Positions 38,250 to 47,310 of a stretch of 64,000 nucleotides of DNA are shown here, in pieces. Below the pieces are notes generated by a model. It had not been told where the DNA came from. It did not search any database and saw only the letters and a program-made list of their open reading frames with translations. The DNA is from Imbroritus primus (GTDB lineage Bacteria > Pseudomonadota > Gammaproteobacteria > Burkholderiales > Burkholderiaceae): assembly GCF_964332355.1 (NCBI RefSeq), contig NZ_OZ201293.1, positions 868,001 through 932,000 on the forward strand, in the 5' to 3' direction. Made by a program: the position numbers and the translations under genes. How positions within the stretch are numbered: position 1 is the first letter of the stretch; the number at the start of each line of letters is the position of its first letter.

Positions 38250-39035
38250 TCAGCGCAGCATGCGCCGACGCGTCAGCAGCAGGGCCGTGACCACGCCCGC
38301 CACGGTATAGGCCGTGATTACGGCCAGGTGCAGCAGCGGCTGCGCGGGCAGCTGTCCCAGCATCACAGGCCGGATCAGCGCCACCACATGCGGCAACGGC
38401 AGGATCTGCACCACGGCCTGCGCGGGTGCGGGCAACTGGCTGAGCGGAAAGAAGACGCCCGACAGCAGCAGCATCGGCGTCATGGCAAGCGTCTGGTAGA
38501 ACATGAAGAAGTCATAGCTCGGCGCAAGCGCGGTGACAATCATGGCGAGGCTGGCGAACATCACGCCTGCCAGCACGATGATCGGGAATACCCAGAGCGC
38601 ATGGGGCCAGTGCGCGTAACCGAGCACGCTCGCCACGGCGAGAATCGCCATGCCGCTGAGCACGGCCTTGCTGGCGGCCCAGGCGATTTCCCCGATGACG
38701 ATATCCCCGAGGTTCAACGGCGCATGCATGATCGCTTCCCACGTGCGCTGCACGAACATGCGCGAGAAGGCGGAATACATCGACTCGAAACTGGCAGTCA
38801 TCATCACGCTTGATGCCACGGTGCCGGCCGCGATAAAGGCGATGTACGACACGCCATCCACCTGCCCGACCAGCAGCCCCAGGCCGAAACCGAGGCCGAA
38901 CAGGTAGATCATGGGGTCGGCCAGGTTGCCGACCATGGACGGCACGGCCAGCTTGCGCCACACCAGGTAGTTGCGGTACCAGACGGCGCGCCAGTTGGTG
39001 AGGTTGAGCGGAAAGGGCGACTGGGGATAGGGCAT
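38250..39035 (-). CDS. ABC-2 type transporter permease (NodJ-like)
   Basis: A 261-residue permease with six hydrophobic helices of the ABC-2 family; the middle motif FSRMFVQRTWEAIMHAPLNLGDIVIGEI (key words TWEAIMHAPL, DIVIGE) is characteristic of the NodJ/DrrB-type exporters. It pairs with the ATP-binding gene upstream on the same strand (33-bp gap). NodIJ homologues export lipochitooligosaccharides in rhizobia, and betaproteobacteria outside symbiosis carry related exporters, so the substrate here is unknown. Confidence 0.9.
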   Translation of the reverse strand: MPYPQSPFPLNLTNWRAVWYRNYLVWRKLAVPSMVGNLADPMIYLFGLGFGLGLLVGQVDGVSYIAFIAAGTVASSVMMTASFESMYSAFSRMFVQRTWEAIMHAPLNLGDIVIGEIAWAASKAVLSGMAILAVASVLGYAHWPHALWVFPIIVLAGVMFASLAMIVTALAPSYDFFMFYQTLAMTPMLLLSGVFFPLSQLPAPAQAVVQILPLPHVVALIRPVMLGQLPAQPLLHLAVITAYTVAGVVTALLLTRRRMLR

Positions 39036-39068
39036 GGAAAAGTCCGGAGATCGTCACGCGGTCGGATG

Positions 39069-40010
39069 TCAGTCTCGCATCTCGCGGCCGGTCAGCTTGA
39101 GGAAGACATCTTCCAGGTTGGCCGGGCGGTGCAGGTAACGCAGGTGCGTCAGCGGCTTGAGCGCCGCCATGAGCGGCGCGGCGTCGCGCACATAGCAGAA
39201 CAGCGTGTCGCCCCGCACCTCGACGCGTTCGGCCAGGGGTTCGAGACGCGCAAGGCATTGCGCGGCGCCGTCGCCGTAGACTTCCACCACGTCGCAGCCA
39301 ATCTGCTCGGCGATCAATGCCTGTGGTGAGCCCTGGGCGATCTTCCGGCCGCTGTCGATGATGTACAGCACATCGCACAATCGTTCGGCTTCTTCCATGA
39401 AATGCGTGGTCAGCAGGATGGTCTTGCCGGCAGCCAGCAGCGACTTGAGGCGTTCCCAGATCAGGTGGCGGGCCTGCGGATCGAGGCCGGTCGTCGGTTC
39501 GTCCAGCACCAGGACATCGGGATCGTTGATCAGCGCACGGGCCAGCGTCAGCCGCCGACGCATGCCGCCCGACAGTTGGCGGACCTCGGCATCGGCTTTG
39601 TTCTCCAGGCGTGCAAAGGCCAGCAGATCAGGAATGCGCGCCTCGATCACGCGCGGGGCCAGGCCAAAATAACGTCCGAAGACGCGGAGGTTCTCGCGGA
39701 CGCTGAAATCCGGATCGAGGTTGTCGAATTGCGGCACCACACCCACGCGCCGACGCGCTTGCGCTGCGCGCAGGGGGATGGGTTCACCGCACAGGGTGAT
39801 GGCACCGGTATCCGGGATTGTCATGCCGAGCAGCATGCGGATGGTGGTGGTCTTGCCGGCGCCATTGGGCCCGAGCAGGCCGACGCATTGTCCGGCCGTG
39901 ACCTCGAGGTCGAGCCCATCCACCACCAGGGTATCCCGGTAGCGTTTGCTGACCTGTTGCAGCGCGAGCATGGGATGATCGGCGTGAAGACGTGGCGGCG
40001 AGGTCGTCAT
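39069..40010 (-). CDS. ABC transporter ATP-binding protein (NodI-like)
   Basis: A 313-residue ATPase with Walker A GPNGAGKTTTIRML, the signature QLSGGMRRRLTLARAL, Walker B VLVLDEPTTGLDPQ and an H-loop (LLTTHFMEEAE). The C-terminal 80 residues form the extension typical of NodI/DrrA-like exporters. The start at MTTSPPRLHADHPMLALQQ gives a normal N-terminus; the 95 residues upstream in frame are non-coding in character. First gene of a two-gene exporter operon. Confidence 0.92.
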   Translation of the reverse strand: MTTSPPRLHADHPMLALQQVSKRYRDTLVVDGLDLEVTAGQCVGLLGPNGAGKTTTIRMLLGMTIPDTGAITLCGEPIPLRAAQARRRVGVVPQFDNLDPDFSVRENLRVFGRYFGLAPRVIEARIPDLLAFARLENKADAEVRQLSGGMRRRLTLARALINDPDVLVLDEPTTGLDPQARHLIWERLKSLLAAGKTILLTTHFMEEAERLCDVLYIIDSGRKIAQGSPQALIAEQIGCDVVEVYGDGAAQCLARLEPLAERVEVRGDTLFCYVRDAAPLMAALKPLTHLRYLHRPANLEDVFLKLTGREMRD

Positions 40011-40178
40011 GGCTGTCCCGTGGCAGGTCCACTCTGGTTGAGGTTGCTGGCAAATGGCGCACAAACCGGCTAAAACATCGACAGCCCCGGCACGCGCAGC
40101 CACCAGGCCGCAATTGATGATCGGCGTCGTTTCCGCCATCATACCGGGCCGCAACGATGATATGACAGGAGCACAGGC

Positions 40179-41624
40179 ATGCATGAGTGGGTCAAGACCG
40201 TCAACGACCTGGTATGGAGTCCCGCGCTCGTCTACCTGTGCCTCGCGACAGGCCTCTATTTTTCGGTACGGACCCGCTTCCTGCAGGTGCGCCATGCCGT
40301 GGAGATGGTCCGGCTGATGTTCGACGGCAAGAGTTCCGCCGCAGGCGTCAGCTCGTTCCAGGCGCTGGCGATGTCGCTATCGGGGCGCGTCGGTACCGGC
40401 AACATTGCCGGCGTGGCCACGGCCATTGCCTTTGGCGGCCCGGGTGCGGTGTTCTGGATGTGGACCGTGGCATTCCTCGGCGCCAGCACGGCCTTTATCG
40501 AATCGACGCTGGCGCAGATCTACAAGGAAAAGGTCGACGGACAGTATCGCGGCGGGCCGGCCTACTATATCGAGAAGGCCATGGGGCTGAAGTGGTATGC
40601 GTGGCTATTCGCGCTGGCGACAGTCATTGCCTGCGGTGTGCTCATGCCCGGTGTGCAGGCCAACAGCATCGCCGCTGCCATGCAGCAATCGTTTGCGATT
40701 CCGCCGGTCGTCACGGGGGCGGTTGTCGTGGCGCTGATGGGGCTGATCATCTTTGGCGGTGTCAAGCGGATCGCCGTGTTCGCGGAGTTCGCCGTGCCCT
40801 TCATGGCATGTGGTTACATCCTGATCGCTACGGTGATTATTGTCCTGCATATCGAGCAGCTACCGGCCGTGCTGGGCCTGATCCTGCGCAGCGCGTTCGG
40901 CCTGGATTCCGCCTTTGGCGCCGTCATCGGCATGGCAATCCAGTGGGGCGTGAAACGCGGGGTCTATTCCAATGAGGCGGGGCAGGGCACGGGCCCGCAC
41001 CCTGCGGCTGCGGCGGAAGTATCGCATCCGGCCAAGCAGGGTCTGGTGCAGGCATTTTCCGTCTATGTCGATACCCTGTTCGTGTGCTCGGCGACCGCCT
41101 TCATGATCCTCATCACCGGCGCCTACAACGTCTTTGCTCCGAGCGGGCGCGCGCTGTTTACCGGCGCTCCCGATATCGCCGTGGGGCCTGCCTACACGCA
41201 GCAGGCCGTGGAGAGCGTGCTGCCAGGTTTCGGCGCAGCCTTTGTCGCCATCGCATTGTTCTTCTTCGCCTTTACCACCGTCATCGCCTACTACTACATC
41301 GCAGAAACCAATGTGGCGTATATCAATCGCAAGATGCATCGTCCGTGGGCGCTCTTCCTGCTCAAGGTGACGATCCTCGCGGCGACCTTCTATGGCTGCG
41401 TGCGCACGGCGGAACTGGCCTGGGCGCTCGGTGACATCGGTGTGGGCCTGATGGCGTGGCTCAATATCATTGCCATTCTCATCCTGCAGAAGCCGGCGCT
41501 GCTGGCCTTGCGCGACTACGAAGCCAGGCGGCGCGCCGGCGAGGATCCGGTATTCCATCCCGCCGGGCTGGGCATCCGCAACGCGACCTTCTGGGAAACC
41601 CGGGAGCCCGAATCCCGGCAGTGA
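40179..41624 (+). CDS. Alanine/glycine:cation symporter (AGCS family)
   Basis: A 481-residue inner-membrane Na+/H+ symporter. Family motifs are visible: SLSGRVGTGNIAGVATAIAFGGPGAVFWMW (key words GRVGTGNIAG, GGPGAVFWMW), the EAGQGTGPHPAAAA region and about eleven hydrophobic helices. It imports alanine, glycine or related amino acids. GGAGCACAGGC precedes the ATG. The 168-bp gap to the divergent NodI-like gene serves both promoters; a terminator follows. Confidence 0.93.
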   Translation: MHEWVKTVNDLVWSPALVYLCLATGLYFSVRTRFLQVRHAVEMVRLMFDGKSSAAGVSSFQALAMSLSGRVGTGNIAGVATAIAFGGPGAVFWMWTVAFLGASTAFIESTLAQIYKEKVDGQYRGGPAYYIEKAMGLKWYAWLFALATVIACGVLMPGVQANSIAAAMQQSFAIPPVVTGAVVVALMGLIIFGGVKRIAVFAEFAVPFMACGYILIATVIIVLHIEQLPAVLGLILRSAFGLDSAFGAVIGMAIQWGVKRGVYSNEAGQGTGPHPAAAAEVSHPAKQGLVQAFSVYVDTLFVCSATAFMILITGAYNVFAPSGRALFTGAPDIAVGPAYTQQAVESVLPGFGAAFVAIALFFFAFTTVIAYYYIAETNVAYINRKMHRPWALFLLKVTILAATFYGCVRTAELAWALGDIGVGLMAWLNIIAILILQKPALLALRDYEARRRAGEDPVFHPAGLGIRNATFWETREPESRQ

Positions 41625-41649
41625 TCCACGCCGTCATTTCGATCCGCTA

Positions 41650-41679
41650 CGCCCGGCCTTCGCGCCGGGCGTTTTCTTA
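41650..41679 (+). terminator. Intrinsic terminator after the AGCS symporter
   Basis: Stem CGCCCGGC (41650-41657) with GCCGGGCG (41664-41671), a CTTCGC loop and a TTTTCTT tract, 26 bp after the symporter stop. It insulates the symporter from the type III secretion gene. Confidence 0.9.
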
Positions 41680-41840
41680 AGTCCGTTCGCCCTATCCCAG
41701 AGGTGGTGGAACGATCCTCACCAAGTTGTTACATATCGAGGCATTCAAGGGGCGTGCATACCAGCCACGGGCTCCGGTCCATGGCCGGGCGGCTGCTCCT
41801 TGGCAGCCGGCCTGGCCGGCCCACCTGACCCGGTGCCGAG

Positions 41841-42908
41841 ATGAGCGACGAAAAGACCGAGCAGCCCACACCCAAGAAATTGCGTGATGCACGCAAGAAG
41901 GGTGATGTCGCCTACAGCAAGGACTTCACGCAGACCGTCCTGATCGTCGCGACCTTCGGTTACCTGGTCATGGCTGGCGCCAGCATGATGGAATCGCTGT
42001 CGGACATGCTGCTGGCGCCCGAGCATCTGCTGGCCTTGCCGTTCCGCGAAGCACTGGGCGTGCTGACAGGTTACCTGCTGCGCGAGGCAGTCTGGTTCAT
42101 GGTGCCATTCCTGCTGATCGTGATTGGCTTGGGCATTCTCAGCGATGGGCTGCAGGTCGGCGTCGTAATGGCCTTCGAGAAGATCAAGCCGAACGGCAAG
42201 AAGCTCGATGTGGTCGCCAACCTGAAGAACATCTTCTCGGCCAAGAACGTGATGGAGTTCGTCAAGTCGCTCCTGAAGATCCTCTTTCTGTCGGCCTTGC
42301 TCACGTTGCTGACGAAGGAGGCATTGCCGGGACTTGTGGCGATTCCGCAAGCCGGCGTACAGGGCATCGGTACCGGCATGGGCATCCTGATGAAGCTGAT
42401 GTTCATCAACCTGGGGATTGCATACGTCCTGATCTCCGGCGCCGACCTGTTCTGGCAACGCTACCAGTATTTCAAGCAGTTGCGCATGACCAAGGATGAG
42501 GTCAAGCGTGAATACAAGGAAATGGAAGGCGACCCGCACATCAAGCAGAAGCGCCGCGACCTGCGCCGCGAACTGGCGGAGAACAGCAGCGAGGCACGCG
42601 CTGCCGCGGCGTCGGTGCTGGTGACCAACCCGACGCACATTGCCATTGCGCTGTACTACGAAAAAGACGTCACTCCGCTCCCTGTGGTGATGGCCAAGGC
42701 GGAAGGCCCGCTGGCCGAGCGCATGCGCGAAGCGGCGCGTGCGCATGGCGTGCCGATCATGCGCAATGTGCCGCTGGCGCGTGCGTTGATGGCTGGCGCA
42801 CCGGTGGAACGGTTCATTCCTGGCGAGTTCATCGAGCCGGTGGTGGAGGTGTTGAAGTTGGTCAACCGCCTGCGTGCGGAGGGCGGGCCGCTGGAAGCGG
42901 AAATGTAG
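41841..42908 (+). CDS. sctU: Type III secretion export-gate switch protein SctU (YscU/FlhB family)
   Basis: A 355-residue inner-membrane protein. The N-terminal SDEKTEQPTPKKLRDARKKGDV is the family hallmark (key words EKTEQPTPKKLRDAR, GDVAYS), followed by four hydrophobic segments, a cytoplasmic linker and the autocleavage motif NPTH in VTNPTHIAIALYY. Autocleavage between Asn and Pro switches substrate specificity. FlhB and SctU share this layout; the following secretin points to a non-flagellar injectisome. No other export-apparatus gene (SctR, S, T, V) is adjacent, which is unusual. Confidence 0.85.
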   Translation: MSDEKTEQPTPKKLRDARKKGDVAYSKDFTQTVLIVATFGYLVMAGASMMESLSDMLLAPEHLLALPFREALGVLTGYLLREAVWFMVPFLLIVIGLGILSDGLQVGVVMAFEKIKPNGKKLDVVANLKNIFSAKNVMEFVKSLLKILFLSALLTLLTKEALPGLVAIPQAGVQGIGTGMGILMKLMFINLGIAYVLISGADLFWQRYQYFKQLRMTKDEVKREYKEMEGDPHIKQKRRDLRRELAENSSEARAAAASVLVTNPTHIAIALYYEKDVTPLPVVMAKAEGPLAERMREAARAHGVPIMRNVPLARALMAGAPVERFIPGEFIEPVVEVLKLVNRLRAEGGPLEAEM

Positions 42909-42969
42909 AAAAACCGTCGGGCGCGGTACGCCGGCCCGGAACTGGCATGGTGCCAGCAGGAGAAATACG

Positions 42970-44958
42970 ATGTGGAAAAAATGGATCTCGGGCGCCAGTC
43001 TCATGTGGTGCGCCACGCTGGGGTTTGCAGCTCCCGCCGCACCATGGCCGGACGCGCCGTTCAGCTACTACGCGAACAACGCCCGGCTCGATAACGTGTT
43101 GCGGGAGTTCGCCGGCAATTTCAGCATGTCGGCACAGCTGACGCCGGCTGTAACCGGGATGGTGAACGGGCGCTTCAACACTGCGAGTCCGACGGAATTC
43201 ATCAATCGCCTGAGCAGCATCTATGGATTCACGTGGTTCACCTACTCGGGCACCCTGTATGTGTCGAAGTCGACCGAGACCGTGACACGCGGCATCACCG
43301 CCGCCGGCAGCATCAGTGGTGCGCGCGAAGCGCTGACGAGCCTGGGCATCATCGATCCTCGCTTTGGCTGGGGCGAGATGCCCGACCAGGGTGTGGCGCT
43401 GGTGTCCGGCCCGCCAGCCTACGTCGATCTGATCGAGCGAACCATGAAGAGCCTGCCACTGGGCGGGTCGGGGCAGCAGGTCATGGTGTTCCGCCTGCGG
43501 CACGCCTCGGTTGACGACCGGACCATCATGTACCGCGACCGCGAGATTACCACCCCGGGTCTGGCGACCGTAATTCGCAATCTGTTCAACGGCGGCGACG
43601 GTCCGGTTGGCGTGACCAATACCACGCTGCGCGCACTGGCGGCGCCATTGCGGTCCGCCGCACCGCTCGTCGAGGATGCACCGGCCAATGGCGACACGAA
43701 TACCGCTTCGGCGCCAGCGACGCCGCAACGCACAAGCCGCGGTCGCCAGGCGGGGCGGCCGACCATCCAGGCTGATTCACGCATCAACGCGCTGATCGTC
43801 CAGGATATCCCAGAGCGTTTGCCGATGTATGAGCGCCTGATCCGTGAACTCGATGTGCCGACCGCCCTGATCGAGATCGAGGCGCTGATCATCGACATCA
43901 ACTCCGACAAGCTCAAGGAACTCGGTATCTCGTGGGGCGGGCGCATCGGCAAGGTGGCAGGCGGCTACGGCAACCTGAACAACAACGATTCGCAAGGTAT
44001 CTCGATTGGCGCCGCTGTGTCGGGCGCCATCAATCCGACCACCTTGCTGGTCGATGCCGGCAACTACCTGATCTCGCGCATCCACGCTCTGGAAGGCGAG
44101 GGCGATGCGCATATCCAGTCCAGCCCGTCGATCCTCACCATTGACAACGTCGGCGCCTTGCTCGACCTCTCCGAAACCTTCTACATCCGTACGCTTGGCG
44201 AGCGCGTCGCCAGCGTGACCCCCGTCACTGCCGGGACGACGCTCAAGGTGACGCCGCGTTACCTGTCAGGTGAAAGCGGAACGCCGTCCGTCCAGCTCAC
44301 GGTCGATATCGAGGATGGCCAGATCCAGGATCGCCAGGTTGACATGCTGCCGACTGTACGCCGCAGCGTGGTAAGCACACAAGCCATCGTCGGCGAGAAT
44401 CAGACTTTGCTGATCGGCGGCTATAACACGCTCGCACGTACCGAGCGCGATGATGGCGTGCCCGGTCTTAAGAATATTCCTATTCTCGGGGCGCTATTCT
44501 CGACACGCAGTTCAAGCTTCCAGAAACGCGAGCGGCTGTTCATGATCAAGCCCAAGATCATCAGTTCGCCGACCATGGCATCTGCTGCCCCAGTCGTCGG
44601 CCCGGGAGATCCGCTGCCATCCGGTACCGAGCTCAAGCCAGAGTCGCGCGGCAAGGCGCCGGGCGGCAAATCTGCCCGTCCGGACAACCGGAAAATGCCG
44701 GCGGCCGCCCTGCCAGCTGCCGCCCCCGCGAGCGGCGTAGCGGCCGGCGCCACGACGGCACGTCCGGCACTGGGTCCGACCACGCTGACGTGGCATGAGG
44801 ATATCCAGCGCAAGGCCAGTCCCCTGATCGAAGTTCCGCTGGCACCGGGAGAAGCTGGTGCCTCTGGAAGCACGACCCTGGCGGGCCGGGCTGGTACGGT
44901 CACCGGCCTGCAGTCCTCGACGGGGGCGCCGATCCGCATGGGTTCGGCCGAGCGCTAG
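42970..44958 (+). CDS. sctC: Type III secretion outer-membrane secretin SctC
   Basis: A 662-residue secretin with a signal peptide (MWKKWISGASLMWCATLGFAAPAAP), N0/N1 domains (FSYYANNARLDNVLREFAGNF, VVTG-like MVNGRFNT), N2/N3 repeats split by a variable Ser/Thr/Pro loop near residue 230, and the secretin core ending with VPGLKNIPILGALFSTRSSSFQKRERLFMIKP (key words VPGLKNIPILGALF, RLFMIKPKII). The C-terminal 120 residues are low-complexity. The order and N-domain match YscC/HrcC rather than type II or IV pilus secretins. AGGAGAAATACG precedes the ATG. Overlap-free but close (61 bp) to sctU. Confidence 0.88.
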   Translation: MWKKWISGASLMWCATLGFAAPAAPWPDAPFSYYANNARLDNVLREFAGNFSMSAQLTPAVTGMVNGRFNTASPTEFINRLSSIYGFTWFTYSGTLYVSKSTETVTRGITAAGSISGAREALTSLGIIDPRFGWGEMPDQGVALVSGPPAYVDLIERTMKSLPLGGSGQQVMVFRLRHASVDDRTIMYRDREITTPGLATVIRNLFNGGDGPVGVTNTTLRALAAPLRSAAPLVEDAPANGDTNTASAPATPQRTSRGRQAGRPTIQADSRINALIVQDIPERLPMYERLIRELDVPTALIEIEALIIDINSDKLKELGISWGGRIGKVAGGYGNLNNNDSQGISIGAAVSGAINPTTLLVDAGNYLISRIHALEGEGDAHIQSSPSILTIDNVGALLDLSETFYIRTLGERVASVTPVTAGTTLKVTPRYLSGESGTPSVQLTVDIEDGQIQDRQVDMLPTVRRSVVSTQAIVGENQTLLIGGYNTLARTERDDGVPGLKNIPILGALFSTRSSSFQKRERLFMIKPKIISSPTMASAAPVVGPGDPLPSGTELKPESRGKAPGGKSARPDNRKMPAAALPAAAPASGVAAGATTARPALGPTTLTWHEDIQRKASPLIEVPLAPGEAGASGSTTLAGRAGTVTGLQSSTGAPIRMGSAER

Positions 44959-45483
44959 ATATTGGACACGCGTAGCCGGACGTCATGACATGGCTTGTGG
45001 TGACCACAAAGGACTGCGCTGGCTTCGCGGTTGCGTGTCAGGAGTCCGTAGCGTTCACCTAGTTAACCATGTGAACGCGATGCGATGGGCTGCAATGCCC
45101 GTCAGTGCAGGCGTGCGTGTTGTCGCGACGTCGAGCGGAGGTTGTGATCAGAACTGAGAGGTGTGCGGCTCAAGGGAAGAATCCAGCGCCACGCCGAGCC
45201 CTGTCACGAGGATTTAGCGAGAAGATCAAGAGACAAGGTCAAGACATGCGGAGTGGAGCGCGGGGGTATTGTCGCCGTATGAAGGGCGACAGGCATCGAT
45301 GGATCTTGCATGCCTCGTGGGTTCCTGCATGCGAGGCGGTCATGATTGGTCAGCCCGTTAAGGTAACTAAGGTAATTCTTGAGGTGCTGTTTGTTTGATC
45401 TGGGTGATCTGGGGCAACTGCTCCGGTAGCCTGGAATCGCTGCCCAGGGCAACTGGATCAGCACTGTTTCAAGTGGTGCCGTC
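44959..45483. other. 525-bp intergenic region between sctC and the ECF sigma gene
   Basis: No convincing gene. Its GC is lower than that of the flanks. It holds a short tandem GATCTGGGT/GATCTGGGG (45399-45416) and two GGGCAACTG copies (45411 region and 45447 region), but no tRNA, clear terminator or recognised operator. The flanking genes converge, so a terminator would be expected; none with a T run is obvious. Confidence 0.5.
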
Positions 45484-46107
45484 TTAAAACTCGAGCATCA
45501 CGCCGCGCTCTTCCAGGCGGCTGCGCAGGGCGGCGCGGGCGCGCGACAGGCGGCTGCGCACGGTGCCGACAGGGATGGTCAGCAGGGCGGCGGCTTCCTC
45601 GTAGGTCAGCTCATCCACCGCCACCAGCACCAGGACATCGCGCATGCTCTGCGGCAGTTCGGCCATCGCAGCTTCGAGGTGCTGCACGTGTTGCGACTGC
45701 TCCAGCTTCTCGGCGGGGCCGGGCGACTCGGATGCCGTACCATCGAGTGCGCTTTCGTCGTCGAAGCCGAACCGGCGGTGCGGCGCGCGCGACAGGTGGT
45801 TGCGCACGAGATTCATGGCGATGCCGTATAGCCAGGTGGACAGCTCGGATTCTCCGCGGAACGACTGGAAGGAGCGCACGGCTTCGACAAAGGCCTGTTG
45901 CGTCAGGTCTTCCGCATCGGACGGGTTGCCGATGTTGCGGATAATGAAGCGGTAGAGACGGTTCTGATGGGTTTCGAGCAGGTTGCGGAACAGGATTTCG
46001 CGGTCACCGGCTGTCATGGGCGGTGCGCCCTGCTCGTCGACGACGTCCGTGGCGATGGTCTGAATCGCCTGACATGATGCGGTCTCGAAAGCGTTGTGCG
46101 GTTGCAT
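45484..46107 (-). CDS. ECF-family RNA polymerase sigma factor
   Basis: A 207-residue sigma-70 family protein with region 2 (LFRNLLETHQNRLYRFIIRNIG, then DAEDLTQQAFVEAVRSF and STWLYGIAMNLVRNH) and region 4 (LPQSMRDVLVLVAVDELTYEEAAALL, then IPVGTVRSRLSRARAALR). The ATG at 46107 is preceded by a strong GGGGGAAGAG site. A TTGACA hexamer at 46186-46191 (minus strand) may be its -35 element. No anti-sigma gene is adjacent. Its closeness to sctC raises the idea of control of secretion genes, as HrpL does elsewhere, but this is only position. Confidence 0.9.
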   Translation of the reverse strand: MQPHNAFETASCQAIQTIATDVVDEQGAPPMTAGDREILFRNLLETHQNRLYRFIIRNIGNPSDAEDLTQQAFVEAVRSFQSFRGESELSTWLYGIAMNLVRNHLSRAPHRRFGFDDESALDGTASESPGPAEKLEQSQHVQHLEAAMAELPQSMRDVLVLVAVDELTYEEAAALLTIPVGTVRSRLSRARAALRSRLEERGVMLEF

Positions 46108-46289
46108 GATCTCTTCCCCCTGCTGACATCGACTCATCCCGGCGAGATGTGTGACTGGATGGTAGCAGCGGGAAATTGGGGTGATTGTCAACAACTGTTT
46201 CTACAGATGTAAGACAACGTGAAGTCGGCAGTTACCCCGCAACGCTTGATCTGTCTCGGTTTGCGCGGGATGCTGCGGAGGCGGGCGCT

Positions 46290-46823
46290 TCACCCACGCT
46301 TGCGCATGATTCGACGGATAGGATCTTCTGTGGCAGAGTCCGTCGCGGGATCGCCGGCATGGTCCGCTTCATTTGCCGCAGCCTGATGCGTACCATCGAA
46401 GGGGGTACCGGTATCGGAGCATTGCGCCAAATCTCCGGAAACATGGCGAAGGGCCTGTTTCAGCCATTGCATGCCCTGCTCCATCGAGACCGGACTCTCG
46501 TGCCGCGCGGCAGCATCTTCAAACGACTGGTCGAGCAGTTGCTGCGCCGCATCGCATTGCGCCTGGGTGAGGGCGCTCGGCCGCAGCCCCAGCTCAATGC
46601 AGGCCTGCACGAAGGCGGGCGGCCGCAGCACCGGCGACAGCTGCATGCGCGTGAAGAAATCCATGCCCGACAGCACGGTCTGCGCCGTGCGTGCCATGTG
46701 TTCGGCGCGCTCCTGGACGCGTACGGGCAGCTCCTCGCCGGGTTCCGGCCGCAGGCAGATTTCCTTGCTGACTGCCCGGAAGATGGCGGCGCCATATTTT
46801 CGTCTCAGTGCTGCAGCGAACAT
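46290..46823 (-). CDS. Hypothetical protein upstream of the ECF sigma factor
   Basis: A leftward reading frame with coding-like bias. From the ATG at 46823 it gives 177 residues beginning MFAAALRRKYGAAIFRAVSKEI; upstream in-frame codons to 47000 could add 59 poorly conserved-looking residues. The body is predicted helical and amphipathic, with cysteines at EICLRPEPGEEL, QACIELGL and AQCDAAQQL, and a disordered Asp/Ala/Thr-rich tail ending RRIMRKRG. No signal peptide, membrane span or recognised domain. It could be cotranscribed with the sigma gene (182-bp gap). No good ribosome site, so the start is uncertain. Confidence 0.5.
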   Translation of the reverse strand: MFAAALRRKYGAAIFRAVSKEICLRPEPGEELPVRVQERAEHMARTAQTVLSGMDFFTRMQLSPVLRPPAFVQACIELGLRPSALTQAQCDAAQQLLDQSFEDAAARHESPVSMEQGMQWLKQALRHVSGDLAQCSDTGTPFDGTHQAAANEADHAGDPATDSATEDPIRRIMRKRG

Positions 46824-47310
46824 ATAGTGTGTATGGATACGTTGAAACGTTGCCGTCTCGGCCCGCGCACTGCCTGTTGCCTGCCCTCCGGCCTGCGACC
46901 GATGCTCGGTGGCAGCGCGGGTGGTTTCTTCCACATCTGGCTGCGGGCAGTCCTGCGGCGGCCAGGCAATGAAGCGAAGAAGGGGCGGAGGTTGTGGCAC
47001 GTCGGAGTGTGGGAATGGTGATGGATGCCAGTGGGTAACGCGACAATCGTACCCGGTTCCGTGGGAATTTGAAGTTTTTTACATTGTGGAAATTTTCGGC
47101 GGGACCCGCTCGCTCGGCGACTTCCGCGTCTCCTAGGCGGCATGTTTCGCCACATGCCGATCGAGACGCACAGCCTTGGCGCTTTCTTCACGCATGGCGT
47201 TGTTCATGACCGCATCCGAGATTGATGACGCCGACGGCACGTGCGATGTCGAAAGCAATTGTATCGGAGGGGCGGTGATTAGAGCGTTGCCATCACTGCT
47301 CCCTCACCGA

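Noticed and set aside
40011..40178. Glycine riboswitch before the AGCS symporter
   Set aside because: Such symporters are sometimes glycine-regulated, but the gap lacks the paired aptamer motifs.
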